DNA of 32,720 nucleotides, taken from Guptibacillus hwajinpoensis. Lineage in GTDB: Bacteria; Bacillota; Bacilli; Bacillales; Bacillaceae_J. The stretch spans positions 1 through 32,720 of the forward strand of contig JAENZK010000006.1 in the NCBI GenBank assembly GCA_016841285.1, given 5' to 3'. Within the stretch, counting starts at the first letter, position 1, and the number at the start of each line of letters is the position of its first letter. Positions 29,697 through 32,720 of the stretch are shown in pieces. The notes below the pieces were generated by a model. That model made no database searches, had not been told where the DNA came from, and was given only the letters and a program-made list of their open reading frames with translations. Position numbers and translations under genes: made by a program.

Positions 29697-30362
29697 TCAC
29701 TTTCTCATAATACGGGTTTTCTCACTAATATGTCTTTCACGGTAATACTGATAAAACCATATAGCAATGGTTAACCATAAAACACTAAGAAAATATCCTG
29801 CTAATATATCGCTTGGATAATGAACCCCAAGATAAATACGACTTATCCCAATTGCAAAGATCATTATGACACTCAGAACAATTAAAATTGTACGTCCCAA
29901 TCGGCTCCCAATATGTCTCCATAGAAGAAAGGTAAGAATTCCGTACAGGGTGCACGCATTGGTTGCATGACCACTAGGAAAGCTGTATCCACTAACCTCA
30001 ATGAGTCGATGTAAATCTGGTCGTGCCCTGTGAAAATACAATTTTAATAATAAAAAAAGAATGTTAGATCCCACCATTACAGCAACAAATAGTATTAACT
30101 CAGAACGATGTTTTAATACTTTGTATAAGAAGAGCAATATAAGAATGGACAGCGGAACAATGAAAACAGTAGAACCTATATTAGTAAAAAATTTCATAAT
30201 GACGGTCAGTGTTGGTGCCTCATATCCCTGAAAAAATGATATAACTATGTTATCAAAATGTATAATCTTATCGGAGGTTATCATGGTTGCTAAGAAAGCA
30301 AAACCGGCAAGCGATAATATACATATTATTAAAGCCCGAGTATGCTGAACCTTTAAATTCAT
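29697..30362 (-). CDS. PAP2-family membrane phosphatase
   Basis: The 221-residue protein has about six membrane helices and the full three-part phosphatase signature: K107-x6-R114-P115 (KLYFHRARP), PSGH (129-132, in YSFPSGHAT) and SR-x5-H-x3-D (S174-R175, H181, D185). Members remove phosphate from lipid phosphates such as undecaprenyl or phosphatidylglycerol diphosphate on the outer face of the membrane. ATG 30362 follows GAGGTG; an in-frame ATG eight codons upstream lacks a site. It lies about 1 kb from DedA and 1.7 kb from UppP genes in the same direction. Confidence 0.92.
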   Translation of the reverse strand: MNLKVQHTRALIICILSLAGFAFLATMITSDKIIHFDNIVISFFQGYEAPTLTVIMKFFTNIGSTVFIVPLSILILLFLYKVLKHRSELILFVAVMVGSNILFLLLKLYFHRARPDLHRLIEVSGYSFPSGHATNACTLYGILTFLLWRHIGSRLGRTILIVLSVIMIFAIGISRIYLGVHYPSDILAGYFLSVLWLTIAIWFYQYYRERHISEKTRIMRK

Positions 30363-30439
30363 TGATCGTGACACCTCATTTAGCAAAATAAATTTTATTG
30401 GGCTCTGCGAAAGCTCCGATTTTAATCACCAGGGCCATC

Positions 30440-30514
30440 TCAAAATTCATGTGTATTCCGAATAAAAGCAGATAAATTCATTTCATCTTCTATAATAATT
30501 AGAATTTTATTCAT
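30440..30514 (-). pseudogene. Response-regulator N-terminal fragment
   Basis: ATG 30514 opens a 24-residue frame beginning MNKILIIIEDEMNLSAFIRN, the first strand and acidic pocket of an OmpR-type receiver domain, then hits TGA. The extra Ile and the early stop show decay. GATGAGGTGAATGAG is the old ribosome site. Confidence 0.8.
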
Positions 30515-30530
30515 CTCATTCACCTCATCC

Positions 30531-30676
30531 CTAAAAGGATTCCATTTGGAAGGTCATCAATACTTTCGTCCATTTTCCGTATACACTATCTATTTCAATC
30601 GTTCCTTGATACATATCTAATAATCTTTTCGTAATCGATAGTCCTAATCCGTTTCCACCATTTTTTCTACTTCTTT
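30531..30676 (-). pseudogene. Sensor histidine kinase C-terminal fragment
   Basis: The minus strand reads RSRKNGGNGLGLSITKRLLD, MYQGTIEIDS and VYGKWTKVLMTFQ to a TAG at 30531. This is the G2 box and end of a histidine kinase ATPase domain. An in-frame TAA lies directly upstream, and no other kinase sequence remains. It precedes the receiver fragment, 16 bases away. Confidence 0.82.
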
Positions 30677-31325
30677 AGCATAACGGAAGACTATGAACGG
30701 CTTACGAAAGTTAAAATAATACAACTTAAAATTTTGATTAAACTTTTTTCATAATCTCCAAAATAAATACACCGACTAAATGCTAACGGGTTTACTTGTG
30801 AGTTTCAAAATAATAAATCACATAAACTTCACAGCATAATTCACATATTTCATAGTAAAAAAGGCTTAAAGACTTAAATATCTCTAAGCACTTTCTAAAT
30901 TTTCTTTTTTCACAAAACACCCGGAAGTTGTACAGGTTCATTAGATGCTAATGCTAGTTTGATATATTAGCGGAGAAATTTCGCTTATTTAGGAAATAGC
31001 ACCGAAAATCGCATAAATAGACTGAGAGATGAAGCTAGAAATCCGACTATTGATTCAAAATTCATCAATAAGAGGGATTTTAGCTTGCATAATCGGAGTT
31101 TCTCCCCTTATTTTCCGCAAAATGAGCTCGATTCTGAATTTAATGGAAAAACCTCCGGTTATTTTTCAAATAATTTAAATTCTCCAAAATGTTGATAAAT
31201 CAATAAAAAACGCACTGTGAATTATATTAAGAATTCAAGTGCGTTTTGCTATGTGATTAGTATGTTTGTACCTCTAAGATAAACCCATTAAACTCAATGA
31301 TAGTGTTTTTATTTTTGGGAGGCTT
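30677..31325. other. Intergenic stretch with degenerate repeats, no gene
   Basis: About 650 bases with no supported reading frame. At 30970-31165 it contains fragments such as GCGGAGAAATTTCGCTTATTTAGG-like and CGGAGTTTCTCCCCTTATTTTCCGC-like sequence, related in style to the GCGGA repeat at 25676. A terminator for the DedA gene lies at 31207-31247. Confidence 0.55.
31207..31247 (-). terminator. Terminator of the DedA gene
   Basis: AAAACGCACT and AGTGCGTTTT, 10 bp, about 80 bases after the DedA stop; on the minus strand it is followed by TTTATT. Confidence 0.8.
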
Positions 31326-31964
31326 CTACAATTTTTTTGCCGCTATTTTATTTTTAATAATTGTGAATACAACAGGAAGTAGCGAAACCACAACAATCCC
31401 AAGAATCACTATGCTAAAGTTATCTTTGACAACCGGAATATTACCGAAGAAAAAGCCAGCAAATAAGGCGATAGTAACCCATAGAATTCCACCTATTGCA
31501 TTGTACGATATAAACTTCGAATATGGCATCTTACCTACTCCAGCTACGAAAGGCGCAAATGTCCTAATGATTGGTATAAATCTGGCTAGGATGATGGTGG
31601 CAGAGCCATGCTTTTCAAAGAATTCACTGGTCTGATCCAAATATTCCTTTTTAACAAAACGAATTTTCTCACGTGCAATAACCTTGTCCCGTAAAAAATG
31701 CCCAATGGTGTAATTCACTGTATCTCCGGCTATGGCTGCAATACATAAGATTATGTAAATAGGCAGTAATTTGATGGAGCCAGCTGCCACTAGAGCCCCA
31801 GTCGCAAATAATAGGGAGTCCCCCGGTAAAAATGGCAGTATCACAAGGCCTGTTTCACAAAATACGATGGCAAACAAGATGATATAAATGTATATCCCAT
31901 ATTCATCCATATAAAGACTTAAATGTTTATCGAGATGCAAAAAAATATCAATTAGACTGCTCAC
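31326..31964 (-). CDS. DedA-family membrane protein
   Basis: The 212-residue protein has the DedA (SNARE-associated) pattern: helices with FCETGLVILPFLPGDSLLF (35-53), whose E and D are conserved, and the later ARFIPIIRTFAPFVAG with the two arginines of the family. Several DedA proteins, such as B. subtilis UptA, have been shown to return undecaprenyl phosphate across the membrane; others have different lipids. An AGGAGATAATAAAG site precedes ATG 31964. It is 71 bases downstream of the UppP gene in the same direction, which fits a lipid-carrier role, though this is inference. Confidence 0.92.
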   Translation of the reverse strand: MSSLIDIFLHLDKHLSLYMDEYGIYIYIILFAIVFCETGLVILPFLPGDSLLFATGALVAAGSIKLLPIYIILCIAAIAGDTVNYTIGHFLRDKVIAREKIRFVKKEYLDQTSEFFEKHGSATIILARFIPIIRTFAPFVAGVGKMPYSKFISYNAIGGILWVTIALFAGFFFGNIPVVKDNFSIVILGIVVVSLLPVVFTIIKNKIAAKKL

Positions 31965-32035
31965 TTTATTATCTCCTAACGTAAAATTCGATTTTTTTCT
32001 GCTTAATAAATGGTTTAATAAAAGCTATCTCGATT

Positions 32036-32720
32036 TTATCCAAAAATAATTACCGCCATTCCAACTACGAAACAGTAGATTGAAAAGTAACCAAGTTTAC
32101 CTTTTTTCATAATATTAATAAACCACTTTAATGAAAAATAGGACGCAACTAAAGAAGCCAAAAAGGCTAGTGCATATGGTAGAAGGAGTTGTCCCATACT
32201 TGGATCGTGAATTAAATCTGAAAGCGATAAAATCATCCCACCTAAGCTCACTGGAATATAGAGAAAAAAGGAAAATTTAAGTGCCGTTTCTCGTTTTGTC
32301 CCTAGAGCCATAGACGACACTATGGTTGCACCTGAACGACTAATCCCCGGTATCAAAGCAACTGCTTGAGATAATCCGATAATGATTGCATCTTTTAATG
32401 TTAATTCACCATCGCTCTTCCTACCCTTTAAATTTCGGATAAGCCAAAGTGCAATCCCTGTTATGATTAAAGTGATACCAATAACTTTGACTCCTTTAAA
32501 TATGGCTGCTATTTGATCTTGAAATAGGACACCAATAATTCCAGCAGGAATGGTGCCAATAATAAGATATAGCACAAAATAAAAGTCCGTTTTCATTTTT
32601 TGATTTTTTTCCGAAACAACAACATATGAAATACTATTCTTTGTTAATTGAATCAAGTCTGTCCGGTAGATAAACAACACAGCTAGTAACGAGGCAAAAT
32701 TGACCAATACTTCAAAACTC
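32036..32720 (-). CDS. uppP: Undecaprenyl-diphosphatase UppP (BacA), N-terminus beyond the window
   Basis: The frame is open at the right edge and gives 227 residues of a protein that is usually about 265-275 long, so roughly 40-50 N-terminal residues are missing. The family motif PGISRSGAT is visible, together with the [17 protein letters not shown] helix and a highly hydrophobic C-terminus. UppP removes one phosphate from undecaprenyl diphosphate, regenerating the carrier for cell-wall synthesis, and loss or gain alters bacitracin sensitivity. The upstream part with the second active-site motif lies outside the window. Confidence 0.94.
   Translation of the reverse strand, partial: SFEVLVNFASLLAVLFIYRTDLIQLTKNSISYVVVSEKNQKMKTDFYFVLYLIIGTIPAGIIGVLFQDQIAAIFKGVKVIGITLIITGIALWLIRNLKGRKSDGELTLKDAIIIGLSQAVALIPGISRSGATIVSSMALGTKRETALKFSFFLYIPVSLGGMILSLSDLIHDPSMGQLLLPYALAFLASLVASYFSLKWFINIMKKGKLGYFSIYCFVVGMAVIIFG

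Overview
The window is AT-rich chromosomal DNA. Its strong AGGAGG-type ribosome binding sites, frequent TTG and GTG starts, KinB-like sporulation kinase, FabHB-type synthase, DUF2164, DUF2294 and DUF3189 proteins and CspC-like cold-shock proteins point to a Bacillaceae member (Bacillus, Neobacillus or Peribacillus type; this assignment is inference). I saw no tRNA, rRNA, CRISPR array or phage module.

Layout. 1-8.1 kb is a catabolic island. A leftward run of Baeyer-Villiger monooxygenase, alpha/beta esterase, zinc alcohol dehydrogenase and aldehyde dehydrogenase, followed by an MFS transporter, faces a divergent LuxR-type regulator and a second zinc alcohol dehydrogenase. Together they could take a secondary alcohol to ketone, ester or lactone, hydroxy acid or alcohol, aldehyde and acid. 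8.2-9.9 kb holds a FabH-type synthase and a tandem-ACT-like protein. 10.0-11.3 kb holds the most unusual item: two adjacent genes, a peroxiredoxin and a GrdB-like reductase subunit. Each is interrupted by an in-frame TGA exactly where the family has its catalytic cysteine, and each TGA is followed by a SECIS-like hairpin. I read them as a selenoprotein operon. 11.4-17.3 kb holds a Cys-tailed membrane protein, two almost identical cold-shock genes in a segmental duplication, a pair of gamma-glutamylcyclotransferase-like genes, an NhaB antiporter and a sporulation-type sensor kinase. 17.6-18.2 kb is a PAS protein under a strong promoter with a Fur-like box.

18.26-18.87 kb is a 611-bp mobile element with 25-bp imperfect inverted ends and an 8-bp target duplication. 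It carries two tiny reading frames and no transposase. 18.9-28.8 kb has two divergent luciferase-like monooxygenases, a NIF3-like/gate-domain transporter operon, a GNAT, a VOC protein, lipoproteins and small conserved proteins. 28.9-30.7 kb contains wreckage: a frameshifted, truncated chemoreceptor and fragments of a two-component system, flanking an intact PAP2 phosphatase. 31.3-32.7 kb ends with DedA and UppP, so three genes near the right edge belong to families linked to recycling of the undecaprenyl-phosphate lipid carrier.

A short hairpin repeat, with arms GCCAGAG and CTCTGGC around a TTCCCGACC core, occurs at ten intergenic sites between 0.6 and 17.6 kb and not to the right of that. 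It repeatedly abuts gene ends and, read on the minus strand, often looks like an intrinsic terminator.
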